Positions 1 through 5,334 are shown, counted from the stretch's first letter. The stretch: 6,115 nt of DNA from Xanthobacteraceae bacterium (GCA_030043335.1 JASHXX010000121.1:1-6115), one strand, 5' to 3'. Notes: generated from the sequence alone by a model not told the origin. Numbers and translations are program-made.

Positions 1-297
1 CGATGACGGTTCGAGGTGGCGGATTCCCGATAAGTCCCTTGGCTTTCATGCCGATTGGAAGAATGGGGCCGCCGCTTCGGTGCTTCGCTGCCGATGCGCA
101 TGACTGCATCGTGGTTCGGGTCCTTGGACCTACCGCTTAGACACCGCTCTCGTTCCTCGAGCGCTCCGCGATGTCAGCCATCTGTTGGCCGCTCTTCCAG
201 CGCTCTCAGGGCTCTGCCTTCAGCTTCGGCGTGAACCGTGTCCCTGTATGTCCCTCCATATGCATGCCATTCCAACGTGCCAGATTAGAGTGGAGGG

Positions 298-318
298 GTG
301 TTGCGTCGATCGGTTGAA
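298..318 (+). pseudogene. Possible eroded 3' end of an IS30-type transposase
   Basis: The frame at 298-318 reads G-V-A-S-I-G-stop, followed directly by a TTGAATCCACC-like tail (311-325 region). From memory this resembles the end of rhizobial IS30-family transposases, whose C-terminus reads roughly CVASTG-stop with the same trailing bases. The codons before it do not continue the family's RPRKTLG...PAERF segment, so at most the last few codons survive. The match is short and from recall only. It could equally be part of a dispersed noncoding repeat. Confidence 0.25.
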
Positions 319-358
319 TCCACCCCTTAAAAGCGGACTCATGTCTAACGTTGATCGA

Positions 359-386
359 TGTCCGCTTTGTGCCACGAACGGACATC
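359..386. repeat. 28-bp inverted-repeat unit, copy 1 (upstream of methyltransferase)
   Basis: TGTCCGC at the left and CGGACATC at the right frame a short centre. With G357-A358 included, the arms GATGTCCG (357-364) and CGGACATC (379-386) pair perfectly over 8 bp, and TTTG (366-369) can pair with CGAA (375-378), leaving a 5-base loop. Aligned base by base with 1332-1359, 22 of 28 positions agree with no gap. The unit resembles the TGTCCGC...GCGGACA elements scattered between genes in Bradyrhizobium and relatives (recalled, not searched). Confidence 0.7.
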
Positions 387-392
387 ACCTGC

Positions 393-460
393 TTATTCGA
401 TTACCTTATTGCCATGGCGAGCGACAATGAAGAGGTGGAGACAAGCACCTTCGCTGTCTA
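393..460 (-). pseudogene. Possible remnant of an ABC-transporter substrate-binding protein C-terminus
   Basis: On the minus strand 404-393 reads V-I-E-stop. Just before it the DNA resembles the end of the ABC_sub_bind family (typically ...KALGLTVPPTLLARADEVIE-stop), for example an AAGGTGCTTGTC stretch and a GCTCGCC stretch. Keeping the similarity requires small insertions or deletions that shift the frame, so nothing functional remains. In rhizobia such genes are often followed by TGTCCGC-type repeats, as here at 359-386 on the far side of the stop. The call rests on remembered family sequence and is tentative. It would place the methyltransferase leader within gene debris. Confidence 0.3.
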
Positions 461-466
461 ACAACC

Positions 467-471
467 GGAGG
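467..471 (+). promoter_or_regulatory. Shine-Dalgarno of the methyltransferase
   Basis: GGAGG lies 6 bases before the ATG at 478. It decides the start against the in-frame ATGs at 358 and 427, which have no comparable site and whose extra residues do not look like this protein family. Confidence 0.85.
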
Positions 472-477
472 ATCATC

Positions 478-1290
478 ATGAAGGACGACGCAGCGCGGTT
501 CGTTGGGGACATACCGAAACATTATGATCAAGGCATGGGCCCGATCATTTTCGTCGATTATGCTGCCGAGATGGCAGAGCGCGTAGCTGCCCTTGGACCG
601 GCGCGAGTTCTAGAAACGGCAGCCGGTACTGGCATTGTCACACGCCGATTGCGCGATCTCTTGCCCCCTGGGACACACTTAACGGCAACCGATCTCAATC
701 CGCCAATGCTCGACGTTGCTCGGGCAAAGTTCCGAGCTGGCGAGCAAGTCGAGTTCCGGCCAGCGGATGCGATGGCGCTACCGTTCGCGGACGACAGCTT
801 CGATGTGGTCGTTTGCCAATTCGGCGTGATGTTTTTCCCTGACAAAGAGCAGGCGTATCGTGAAGTTTATCGCGTCCTTGCACCCGGCGGTCACTATCTC
901 TTCAGTATCTGGGATTCCCACCGCTACAACCCATTTGGCCGAATCGTGCACGAAGTTGTGGGAAGTTATTTTCCTAGTGACCCGCCACAGTTTATGAGCG
1001 TGCCCTTCTCTTATCAGTTTGATGCGATCAAAGGATCCGTGATCGAGACGGGTTTTATCGACGTCAACGCTGCGGTAATTAGGCTGGCAAAAGAGATTCC
1101 AGACGCGGCTAACTTTGCGCGCGGGATGGTCTATGGCAGCCCAGTCATCGATCAAGTTCGAGTGCGAGGCGGTGTTGATGCTGAGCAAATCGTCGACGCA
1201 CTGGTGCGAGAATTTCATCGGGAATTCGGCAATGATCCGGGGCAAACACCCCTCCAAGCAATTATGTTCTCAGTAAAGAAGCCACTCTGA
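478..1290 (+). CDS. Class I SAM-dependent methyltransferase (UbiE/Methyltransf_11-like)
   Basis: A 270-residue cytosolic methyltransferase; the substrate is not predictable. The Rossmann-type domain is clear. Motif I is VLETAAGTG (residues 44-52), the SAM-binding glycine loop with ETAAGTG in place of the usual DxGCGTG. The acidic residue ending strand 2 is D72 in TATDLN. ADAMALPFADDSFDVVVCQFGVMFF (96-120) is the LPF-x-DxSFD segment of UbiE-like enzymes, and YRVLAPGGHYLFSIW (131-145) is the post-motif with LxPGG. The C-terminal third (about 150-270) is less typical and probably forms the substrate lid. The start is set by GGAGG 6 bases upstream; an upstream in-frame extension to 358 has no support. 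Hand counts of four 60-base lines give about 45-58% GC against about 75% for a line of hisD, suggesting different ancestry or weaker codon selection. It stands alone, convergent with the tRNA and flanked by repeats. Confidence 0.9.
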   Translation: MKDDAARFVGDIPKHYDQGMGPIIFVDYAAEMAERVAALGPARVLETAAGTGIVTRRLRDLLPPGTHLTATDLNPPMLDVARAKFRAGEQVEFRPADAMALPFADDSFDVVVCQFGVMFFPDKEQAYREVYRVLAPGGHYLFSIWDSHRYNPFGRIVHEVVGSYFPSDPPQFMSVPFSYQFDAIKGSVIETGFIDVNAAVIRLAKEIPDAANFARGMVYGSPVIDQVRVRGGVDAEQIVDALVREFHREFGNDPGQTPLQAIMFSVKKPL

Positions 1291-1326
1291 CTCTGGCGTC
1301 ACTTGCAAGGCTTTCTCAGAGGTGGC
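1281..1326 (+). terminator. Stem-loop over the methyltransferase stop codon
   Basis: GCCACTCTGA (1281-1290, including the stop) pairs with TCAGAGGTGGC (1316-1326) over 10 bp with one bulged G, leaving a 25-base loop. No T-run follows, so it is not a textbook intrinsic terminator. It may stabilise the mRNA end or act with the hairpin at 1332-1359. Confidence 0.35.
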
Positions 1327-1331
1327 GCTCC

Positions 1332-1359
1332 TGTCCGCGTTGGGTCATTAGCGGACATC
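1332..1359. repeat. 28-bp inverted-repeat unit, copy 2 (downstream of methyltransferase)
   Basis: TGTCCGC (1332-1338) and GCGGACA (1351-1357) are perfect 7-base inverted arms around a 12-base centre. The unit matches 359-386 at 22 of 28 positions with no gap and in the same orientation. It sits 42 bases after the methyltransferase stop and can form a hairpin in transcripts of either strand. Confidence 0.7.
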
Positions 1360-1376
1360 GAGTGACAAGCGCATCA

Positions 1377-1403
1377 TGTCCGGTTTCCCTCCGAATGCCG
1401 ACA
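1377..1403. repeat. Third, degenerate unit of the same repeat type
   Basis: TGTCCGG (1377-1383) and CCGACA (1398-1403) form an imperfect inverted pair with one extra base, around a pyrimidine-rich then CCGAATG centre. It follows copy 2 by 17 bases. Spacing and arm sequence suggest the same dispersed family, but identity is too low to be sure. On the minus strand this stretch reads LSAFGGKPDM, much like the spurious SAFGGKADM peptides often predicted from rhizobial intergenic repeats (recalled). Confidence 0.4.
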
Positions 1404-1497
1404 AGCGTGGCTTCAGAAGGCGAAGGTGCGATCCCGTTTTCTTAGCGTGGGACTTTGCGCGAAAAAGCCGAGTAAAATCAAAATCGAATTTGCATGT

Positions 1498-1573
1498 TGG
1501 TGCCCAGGGGCGGAATTGAACCACCGACACCTGCATTTTCAGTGCAGTGCTCTACCAACTGAGCTACCTGGGC
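1498..1573 (-). tRNA. tRNA-Phe (anticodon GAA)
   Basis: The reverse complement folds as a complete 76-base cloverleaf. The acceptor is GCCCAGG with CCTGGGC, discriminator A, and CCA encoded in the gene (1500-1498). The D-stem is GCTC/GAGC, and the anticodon stem CTGCA/TGCAG carries the loop CTGAAAA. The anticodon GAA is at 1540-1538. The T-stem GGTGG/CCGCC has one G-T pair and the loop TTCAATT. It decodes UUC/UUU. It lies downstream of yacG on the same strand but has its own promoter. Its 3' end faces the low-GC methyltransferase segment, the side on which tRNA-targeting integrative elements insert. No second copy of the 3' end is present in the window. Confidence 0.97.
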
Positions 1574-1614
1574 GCTCGCCGCGCAACCCGTCGGGCGGCC
1601 GGCGAAAGCGGCGT

Positions 1615-1643
1615 GTTATAGTGACTTGATTTCCGGCTGTCCA
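1615..1643 (-). promoter_or_regulatory. Sigma-70-type promoter for tRNA-Phe
   Basis: On the minus strand TGGACA (1643-1638, 5/6 to TTGACA) is followed after exactly 17 bases by TATAAC (1620-1615, 5/6 to TATAAT). Transcription would begin near 1608, about 35 bases before the mature 5' end. The bases just after the -10 are GC-rich (ACGCCGC), like the discriminators of stable-RNA promoters under stringent control. Confidence 0.7.
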
Positions 1644-1674
1644 GAATGGCGCGCGCGACGGCCGTCATCGTCAA

Positions 1675-1704
1675 AATGGTCAGTTCGGCAATGGTCAGTT
1701 CGGG
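1675..1704. repeat. Tandem 15-bp duplication across the yacG stop codon
   Basis: AATGGTCAGTTCGG occurs at 1675-1688 and again at 1690-1703, giving two 15-base units that differ only in the last base. The second unit contains the yacG stop (TGA, 1697-1695). The duplication therefore adds a second copy of the terminal Pro-Asn-stop context just downstream. It looks like replication slippage with no effect on the protein. Confidence 0.85.
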
Positions 1705-1889
1705 GCGCCGCCGTCGTCATCGCGCCGCTCGTCTTCTTCCTCATCCTCGGTTACCCGCACCGAATAGACGCCGGAAAGCCAGCGGTTGAGATCGACGTCG
1801 GCGCAGCGCTTTGAGCAGAACGGCCGGAACGCTTCCGCGGTCGGCTTGCCGCAGATCGGGCATTTTTTGCGCTGCTGAGACTCGCCCAT
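1695..1889 (-). CDS. yacG: DNA gyrase inhibitor YacG, zinc-binding
   Basis: A 64-residue protein, the usual size for YacG. It carries the family's four-cysteine zinc site: C10-P-I-C13 and C25-S-K-R-C29, within KCPICGKP and [20 protein letters not shown], followed by the conserved [10 protein letters not shown] segment (33-42). The C-terminal tail (47-60) is very acidic ([13 protein letters not shown]), which is normal for the family. YacG of E. coli binds GyrB and inhibits gyrase; that role here is by homology. The ATG at 1889 gives the standard N-terminus, though no good Shine-Dalgarno precedes it. It starts 36 bases after the maf stop, so it is probably the last protein gene of that operon. 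Confidence 0.93.
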   Translation of the reverse strand: MGESQQRKKCPICGKPTAEAFRPFCSKRCADVDLNRWLSGVYSVRVTEDEEEDERRDDDGGAPN

Positions 1890-1925
1890 ATGCGCAATAT
1901 GGGGCGCCGCGAAACGCGCGCCACC

Positions 1926-2549
1926 TCACACCGCGTTGAGCCAGCCGAAGTGGATCGGATAGCCCTCGCCGCCGAGCAGCGTCATCGTCTCGTAGAGCGG
2001 CAGGCCGACAACGTTAGAGTAGGAGCCGACGATCTTGACGATGAACGTCGCGGCGATCCCTTGCGCCGCATAGCCGCCGGCCTTGCCGCGCCATTCGCCG
2101 GAGGCGAGATAGGCCTCGATATCGGCGTCCGACAGCCGCTTGAAGCGCACCCGCGTCTCTACGTGACGCTGACGAAACGTTTCCTTGGGCGTTACCAGGC
2201 AGATCGCGGTGTGGACGCGATGGTTGCGCCCGGAGAGAAGGCGCAGGCATTGCGCCGCCTCGTCGAGGAGCTCGGCCTTCGGCAGGATGCGCCGGCCGAC
2301 GGCGACCACGGTGTCAGCGGCGAGGATGTAGGAGCCTTTGAGCTCCTCATCGAGCCGCACCATGGCGAGCGCCGCCTCGGCCTTGCCGCGCGCGAGCCGG
2401 GTGGCGCAGGCGCGCGGCAGCTCGCCGCGTTTCGGCGTCTCGTCGATATCGGCCGGCCGCAGCGCGTCGGGTTCGATGCCGGCCTGGTTGATGAGCGCGA
2501 GCCGGCGCGGCGAGCCGGACGCCAGCACGAATTTCGGACGGCCGATCAT
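1926..2549 (-). CDS. maf: Maf-family nucleoside triphosphate pyrophosphatase
   Basis: A 207-residue cytosolic enzyme expected to hydrolyse non-canonical or pyrimidine nucleoside triphosphates to the monophosphate and pyrophosphate, linked in the family to cell-division arrest and pool cleaning. Family motifs are in order: LASGSPRR (9-16, phosphate binding), AADTVV (77-82) with the catalytic aspartate D79, [10 protein letters not shown] (155-164) and [13 protein letters not shown] (175-187). The last two resemble the YhdE type (dTTP/UTP) more than the YceF type (which has a GSFKSEG-like segment), so dTTP/UTP is the likely preference; this is inference. Its ATG overlaps the infA stop in the four bases ATGA (2549-2546), implying translational coupling. 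Length is normal and no key residue is missing. Confidence 0.94.
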   Translation of the reverse strand: MIGRPKFVLASGSPRRLALINQAGIEPDALRPADIDETPKRGELPRACATRLARGKAEAALAMVRLDEELKGSYILAADTVVAVGRRILPKAELLDEAAQCLRLLSGRNHRVHTAICLVTPKETFRQRHVETRVRFKRLSDADIEAYLASGEWRGKAGGYAAQGIAATFIVKIVGSYSNVVGLPLYETMTLLGGEGYPIHFGWLNAV

Positions 2550-2764
2550 TTGAACCGGTAGGTAATCCGGCCTTTGGTCAGATCATAAGGCGTCATCTCG
2601 ACCAGCACTTTGTCGCCGGCCAGCACCCGGATGCGATTCTTGCGCATGCGGCCGGCGGTGTGGGCGATGATCTCGTGCTCGTTCTCGAGCTTGACGCGAA
2701 AGGTGGCGTTCGGAAGCAGCTCCGTCACGACACCGGGAAATTCCAGAAGCTCTTCCTTCGCCAT
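2546..2764 (-). CDS. infA: Translation initiation factor IF-1
   Basis: A 72-residue protein, exactly the usual IF-1 length, consisting of a single S1-type OB fold. Diagnostic stretches are [19 protein letters not shown] (1-19), [35 protein letters not shown] (22-56) and the end [13 protein letters not shown] (60-72). It binds the ribosomal A site of the 30S subunit and supports IF-2 and IF-3 in start selection. It is preceded by 133 noncoding bases with a candidate promoter, so it can be expressed apart from hisD. It overlaps maf by four bases. Confidence 0.97.
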   Translation of the reverse strand: MAKEELLEFPGVVTELLPNATFRVKLENEHEIIAHTAGRMRKNRIRVLAGDKVLVEMTPYDLTKGRITYRFK

Positions 2765-2832
2765 TCGCTATCCGGATTGATGGCCTTTGGCCTTGAAGTC
2801 CGCGAGCGGAGCCGGAGCCAAAATTGGCGCGG

Positions 2833-2861
2833 AACCTAGCGGATGCCGGGGCGCTCCACAA
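2833..2861 (-). promoter_or_regulatory. Candidate promoter for infA-maf-yacG
   Basis: In the gap before infA the minus strand has TTGTGG (2861-2856), 17 bases, then TAGGTT (2838-2833), each 4/6 to the sigma-70 consensus. Start would fall near 2826, leaving a leader of about 60 bases. A palindrome GCCAA-AA-TTGGC (2817-2828) lies at the predicted start point. Spacing is ideal but the boxes are weak. Confidence 0.4.
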
Positions 2862-2897
2862 CTGCGTCGGCGACTGATTCGGCGGCTTTAATCATCG

Positions 2898-3359
2898 TCA
2901 CTCATTGACCGGACGTGATGTCGAGAAGCGCTGACGCAGGCGCTTGAGCAGCTCGTCTCGCACCTCGCGATAGACCTCGAGTCGCTGCTCGCGGCTGCCT
3001 TCGATGCCGGCCGGGTCCGCGGTCGGCCAATACTCGACATCGACGGAGCTGGTGCGCGTAAGCTCCAGCGCCCGATGGTGCGCCTCGGGCGACAAAGTGA
3101 CGATCAGGTCGAAATTCAATCCTTCCAGATCTTCCAGCTCCTCGAAGGTCATCGGCTTGTGCCGGGAGATGTCGAGGCCGATCTCGGCCATGACCGCGAC
3201 CGCAAACGGATCGAGCTCGCCTTTGCGCACGCCAGCGGAGCCGACATAGACGGCGCGGCCGAACATCTGCGCCAAGAGGCCCGCAGCGATCGGCGAGCGC
3301 ACCGCATTGAGGCCGCAGGCGAACAGCACGGCCTGGGGCGGCTTCGCCGAAGCCGGCAT
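2898..3359 (-). CDS. Low-molecular-weight phosphotyrosine phosphatase / ArsC-like protein
   Basis: A 153-residue cytosolic protein of the LMW-PTP superfamily. The P-loop is C15-G-L-N-A-V-R21-S22, a complete CX5R(S/T) after the strand AVLFA, and the general-acid motif is D115-P116 in PTADPAG. The region SAGVRKGELDPFAVAVMAEIGLDISRHKPMTFEEL (41-75) is typical of the family. Members are either tyrosine phosphatases or thioredoxin-linked arsenate reductases. The only cysteine in the protein is C15, so the extra redox cysteines of thioredoxin-type ArsC are absent, favouring phosphatase over arsenate reductase. The substrate is unknown. A GAGG site (3368-3365) overlaps the UPF0262 stop, which is 7 bases upstream of this ATG, so the two are surely co-transcribed. 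Confidence 0.9.
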   Translation of the reverse strand: MPASAKPPQAVLFACGLNAVRSPIAAGLLAQMFGRAVYVGSAGVRKGELDPFAVAVMAEIGLDISRHKPMTFEELEDLEGLNFDLIVTLSPEAHHRALELTRTSSVDVEYWPTADPAGIEGSREQRLEVYREVRDELLKRLRQRFSTSRPVNE

Positions 3360-3366
3360 CGCGACC

Positions 3367-3861
3367 TCACCCCTTCCAGTGCAACACCGTAACCAGCGTG
3401 AACAATCGCCGCGCCGTGTCGAAATCGAGCTCGACCTTGCGCTTGAGCCGCTCCATCAGGACCTGCGAGCCTTCGTCGTGCACGGCGCGCCGGCCCATGT
3501 CGAGCGCCTCGATGCGGTCCGGCGTCGAGGTGCGGATCGCCGCATAGTAGCTGTCACAGACGACGAAATAGTCCTTGACGATGCGGCGGAACGGCGCGAG
3601 CGAAAGCAGATGCGCGATCACCGGGGTGCCATCGGTCTCGCGGATATCGAACATGAGCCGGCTGCCGCTGATCCCGAGATTGAGCGCGTAAGGCCCGCCC
3701 TGATGCCCGACCGGGCGAAAGCTGTTCTCCTCGAGCAGATCGTAGATCGCGATCGCGCGCTCATGCTCGATGTCGGGCCCCGATCGCCCGATCGAGGCTT
3801 CATCGAGCGTGACCGCAACCAGGCGGCCGGTTTTCTCCCTGCTGCGCTCGGATCGGGCCAT
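3367..3861 (-). CDS. UPF0262 family protein, function unknown
   Basis: A 164-residue protein recognised as UPF0262 from its highly conserved stretches: [32 protein letters not shown] (13-44), [42 protein letters not shown], and the invariant-looking end [15 protein letters not shown]. Such proteins occur almost only in alphaproteobacteria and nearly always beside hisD. No catalytic motif, signal peptide, membrane segment or cysteine cluster is evident. The chosen ATG (3861-3859) shares one base with the hisD stop (TGATG). An in-frame extension to 3969 would run far into hisD and is arginine-rich antisense-like sequence, so it is rejected. The stop overlaps the next gene's ribosome site. Position suggests shared expression with hisD, not proof of a role in histidine synthesis. 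Confidence 0.92.
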   Translation of the reverse strand: MARSERSREKTGRLVAVTLDEASIGRSGPDIEHERAIAIYDLLEENSFRPVGHQGGPYALNLGISGSRLMFDIRETDGTPVIAHLLSLAPFRRIVKDYFVVCDSYYAAIRTSTPDRIEALDMGRRAVHDEGSQVLMERLKRKVELDFDTARRLFTLVTVLHWKG

Positions 3862-5153
3862 CAGCGGTTGAGGCGGATGGCGACCGAGCGGGCGTGGGCG
3901 TCGAGGCCTTCGGCGGTGCCGAGCGTGATCGCGGCGTCGGCAAGCGCGCGCAGTTGCTCCGGCCCGCATTTGAGGATCGAGGTGCGTTTCATGAAATCGA
4001 GCACGCCGAGCCCGGAGGAAAAGCGCGCCGATCGCGCCGTCGGCAGCACATGGTTCGAGCCGGCGACGTAGTCGCCGATCGCCTCAGGCGTGTGCGCGCC
4101 GATGAAGATCGCGCCGGCATTGCGGACGCGGCCGGCGAGCCGGTCGGCGCCTGCGGCGGCGATTTCGAGATGCTCAGGCGCGATCGCGTCGACGAGCGGC
4201 AAGGCTTCGTCGAGGCTGCGCACCAGAATCACGGCGCCGAAGTCGCGCCAGGAGGCGGCGGCGATTTTTGCTCGCGGCAATCCGGCCAGCTCGGTAGCGA
4301 CGGCGCGCTCGACGGCGGCCGCGAGCGCGGCGTCGTCGGTGATCAGGATCGCCTGCGCACTGGCATCGTGTTCGGCTTGCGCCAAAAGGTCGGCAGCAAT
4401 CCAGTCCGGATTGCCGGTGCGGTCGGCAAGAATGAGCACTTCGGATGGGCCCGCGATCATGTCGATGCCGACCTTGCCGAAGACGAGGCGCTTGGCGGCG
4501 GCGACATAAGCGTTGCCCGGGCCGACGATCTTGGCAACCGGCGCGATGGTCTCGGTGCCATAGGCGAGCGCCGCGATCGCCTGCGCGCCGCCGATGCGGA
4601 AAATCTCGCCGACGCCGGCGAGTTTGGCTGCCGCAAGGACGAGTGGCGGCAGCGCGCCCTCCGGCGCCGGCACCGCCATGACGAGCCGCGGCACGCCGGC
4701 GACCTTGGCGGGTATCGCATTCATCAGTACCGAGGAGGGATAAGCGGCGCTGCCGCCGGGCACGTAGAGCCCGACCGCTTCGATTGCGGTCCAGCGCCAG
4801 CCAAGCTCGACACCGAGCCCATCGGTGAAGCGATCATCGTGTGGCCGTTGCCGGCGATGAAAGGCCTCGATGCGGTCGTGCGCGAGCGTAAGCGCATCGA
4901 GCGCCTCGTCGCTGCAGGATTTCCACGCCGCTTCGATCTCGGGCGGCGTCACCCTGATCCCGGCCCGGTCGAGATCGAGCCGGTCGAACTTCAACGTGAG
5001 ATCCTTGAGCGCGCGGTCCCCGCGCGCCGCGACCTCGGCGATAATCGTGCGCACCGCCGCCTCGACGTCGGCCGACGCCTCGCGTTTGGTATCAAGAAAC
5101 GCGCGGAATTTTTGCTCAAAATCGCGAGAGCCTGTGTCGAGTCGGAGCGCCAT
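3861..5153 (-). CDS. hisD: Histidinol dehydrogenase
   Basis: A 430-residue cytosolic zinc enzyme catalysing the last two steps of histidine synthesis: L-histidinol to histidinal to histidine, with two NAD+. Residues expected from the E. coli enzyme all fall in place: zinc ligands Q259 and H262 (in [13 protein letters not shown]), D361 (in [13 protein letters not shown]) and H420 (in [13 protein letters not shown]), and the catalytic pair E327-H328 (in IAPEHLEIA). Also clear are the [25 protein letters not shown] segment and [13 protein letters not shown]. Start: ATG at 5153 gives the usual MxLRLD N-terminus; a second in-frame ATG at 5159 adds two residues. Neither has a strong ribosome site. 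It heads the minus-strand operon and shares one base with the next gene. GC is high, like the neighbours. Confidence 0.96.
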   Translation of the reverse strand: MALRLDTGSRDFEQKFRAFLDTKREASADVEAAVRTIIAEVAARGDRALKDLTLKFDRLDLDRAGIRVTPPEIEAAWKSCSDEALDALTLAHDRIEAFHRRQRPHDDRFTDGLGVELGWRWTAIEAVGLYVPGGSAAYPSSVLMNAIPAKVAGVPRLVMAVPAPEGALPPLVLAAAKLAGVGEIFRIGGAQAIAALAYGTETIAPVAKIVGPGNAYVAAAKRLVFGKVGIDMIAGPSEVLILADRTGNPDWIAADLLAQAEHDASAQAILITDDAALAAAVERAVATELAGLPRAKIAAASWRDFGAVILVRSLDEALPLVDAIAPEHLEIAAAGADRLAGRVRNAGAIFIGAHTPEAIGDYVAGSNHVLPTARSARFSSGLGVLDFMKRTSILKCGPEQLRALADAAITLGTAEGLDAHARSVAIRLNR

Positions 5154-5155
5154 GA

Positions 5156-5197
5156 TCATGACCCGCGCGCGATGACCGATGATGCGTCAAAGGTCAT
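5156..5197 (-). CDS. Possible 13-residue leader ORF before hisD
   Basis: ATG at 5197 opens a frame reading MTFDASSVIARGS and stops at TGA 5158-5156. The stop overlaps the first hisD ATG (5159-5157) as ATGA, the arrangement used for translational coupling. No strong ribosome site precedes it, and it has no histidine run, so it is not a classical his attenuator peptide. A frame this short may occur by chance. If real, it could deliver ribosomes to hisD, which lacks a good Shine-Dalgarno of its own. Confidence 0.25.
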   Translation of the reverse strand: MTFDASSVIARGS

Positions 5198-5198
5198 G
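5157..5198 (-). promoter_or_regulatory. Competing inverted repeats in the hisD leader
   Basis: In the hisD mRNA direction, CATGACC (5198-5192) can pair either with GGTCAT (5177-5172, 6 bp, 14-base loop) or with GGTCATG (5163-5157, 7 bp, 28-base loop). The second pairing covers the ATG at 5159. The two helices are mutually exclusive, which is the form of a simple switch; function is unproven. Confidence 0.3.
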
Positions 5199-5227
5199 TC
5201 TGCGAAGCTCACTACCAGCCCTCTGTT

Positions 5228-5244
5228 ATTATAACAATTCTAAT
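5228..5244. promoter_or_regulatory. Irr/ICE-like palindrome in the divergent control region
   Basis: ATTATAA-CAA-TTCTAAT is a 7-3-7 inverted repeat with one mismatch between arms; the next outer pair (T5227/A5245) also matches. The Irr iron-control element of rhizobia has the form TTTAGAA-N3-TTCTAAA, and this site agrees with it at 11 of 14 arm positions. It lies between hisD and an iron-permease operon, about 90-100 bases before the cupredoxin start. It also overlaps the candidate hisD -10 box, so the resemblance may come partly from promoter AT-richness. Confidence 0.4.
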
Positions 5245-5265
5245 ATTTGCGTTGCTGATTGACAA
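5237..5265 (-). promoter_or_regulatory. Candidate promoter of the hisD operon
   Basis: The minus strand shows TTGTCA (5265-5260, 5/6), a 17-base spacer, then TAGAAT (5242-5237, 5/6). Start would be near 5230, giving a leader of about 75 bases. A perfect TATAAT (5233-5228) follows but has no -35 at the right distance. The sequence is the most AT-rich part of the window. Confidence 0.6.
5259..5264 (+). promoter_or_regulatory. Isolated TTGACA -35-like hexamer for the cupredoxin operon
   Basis: A perfect TTGACA faces the cupredoxin gene, but the positions 16-18 bases beyond (around 5281-5288) hold only C-rich sequence without a -10. If this is the promoter it would need an activator, and the palindrome centred at 5236 would sit just upstream of it. 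It also overlaps the -35 box of the opposite hisD promoter. Confidence 0.25.
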
Positions 5266-5334
5266 AAACTCCGTTGTTCCCCAACTCCTGCCGTGATCCA
5301 TTTCGTTCGCATCGAGGACGATCGTTTGCCGGCC

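Larger units (their letters stand above)
1..477. other. Gene-poor stretch upstream of the methyltransferase, with degenerate repeats
   Basis: I find no credible intact gene here. Open frames on both strands are short and without recognisable motifs. Visible structure includes a perfect 7-base inverted repeat AGGGGTG (294-300) / CACCCCT (321-327), a small palindrome GGTCC-TT-GGACC (119-130), and the repeat unit at 359-386. Two pieces resemble ends of mobile or decayed genes (about 298-318 and 393-460) and are listed separately. The pattern fits accumulated intergenic debris rather than a functional locus. Bases 1-290 hold nothing I can identify. Confidence 0.6.

Noticed and set aside
358..477. 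N-terminal extension of the methyltransferase to ATG 358 or 427
   Set aside because: The added residues lie over an inverted repeat and apparent gene debris, and the strong GGAGG site points to ATG 478.
1..1497. Duplicated tRNA-Phe 3' end marking an att site
   Set aside because: I looked for the TGGTGCCCAGGGGCGGAATT stretch or close variants left of the tRNA and found none.
1424..1497. Intrinsic terminator after tRNA-Phe on the minus strand
   Set aside because: T-rich stretches are present (for example opposite 1464-1468) but I could not find a convincing GC-rich stem directly before them.
1890..2561. A 223-codon plus-strand open frame opposite maf
   Set aside because: Antisense shadow of a gene with complete Maf motifs; composition is typical of high-GC complement frames.
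3862..3969. N-terminal extension of the UPF0262 protein into hisD
   Set aside because: The extra 36 residues are arginine-rich out-of-frame hisD sequence; the family begins near MARSERS...RLVAVTLDE.
3307..4071. A 254-codon plus-strand open frame opposite UPF0262 and the ends of hisD and the phosphatase
   Set aside because: It crosses three recognised genes on the other strand and has no family features or ribosome site.
5160..5230. Histidine attenuator or T-box ahead of hisD
   Set aside because: The short leader frame has no histidine codons, and no T-box sequence or terminator hairpin with T-run is visible.
3894..5234. A 446-codon plus-strand open frame opposite hisD
   Set aside because: It mirrors hisD almost exactly, is rich in Arg/Asp/Gly as expected from the antisense of a high-GC gene, and shows no motif; hisD has every catalytic residue.
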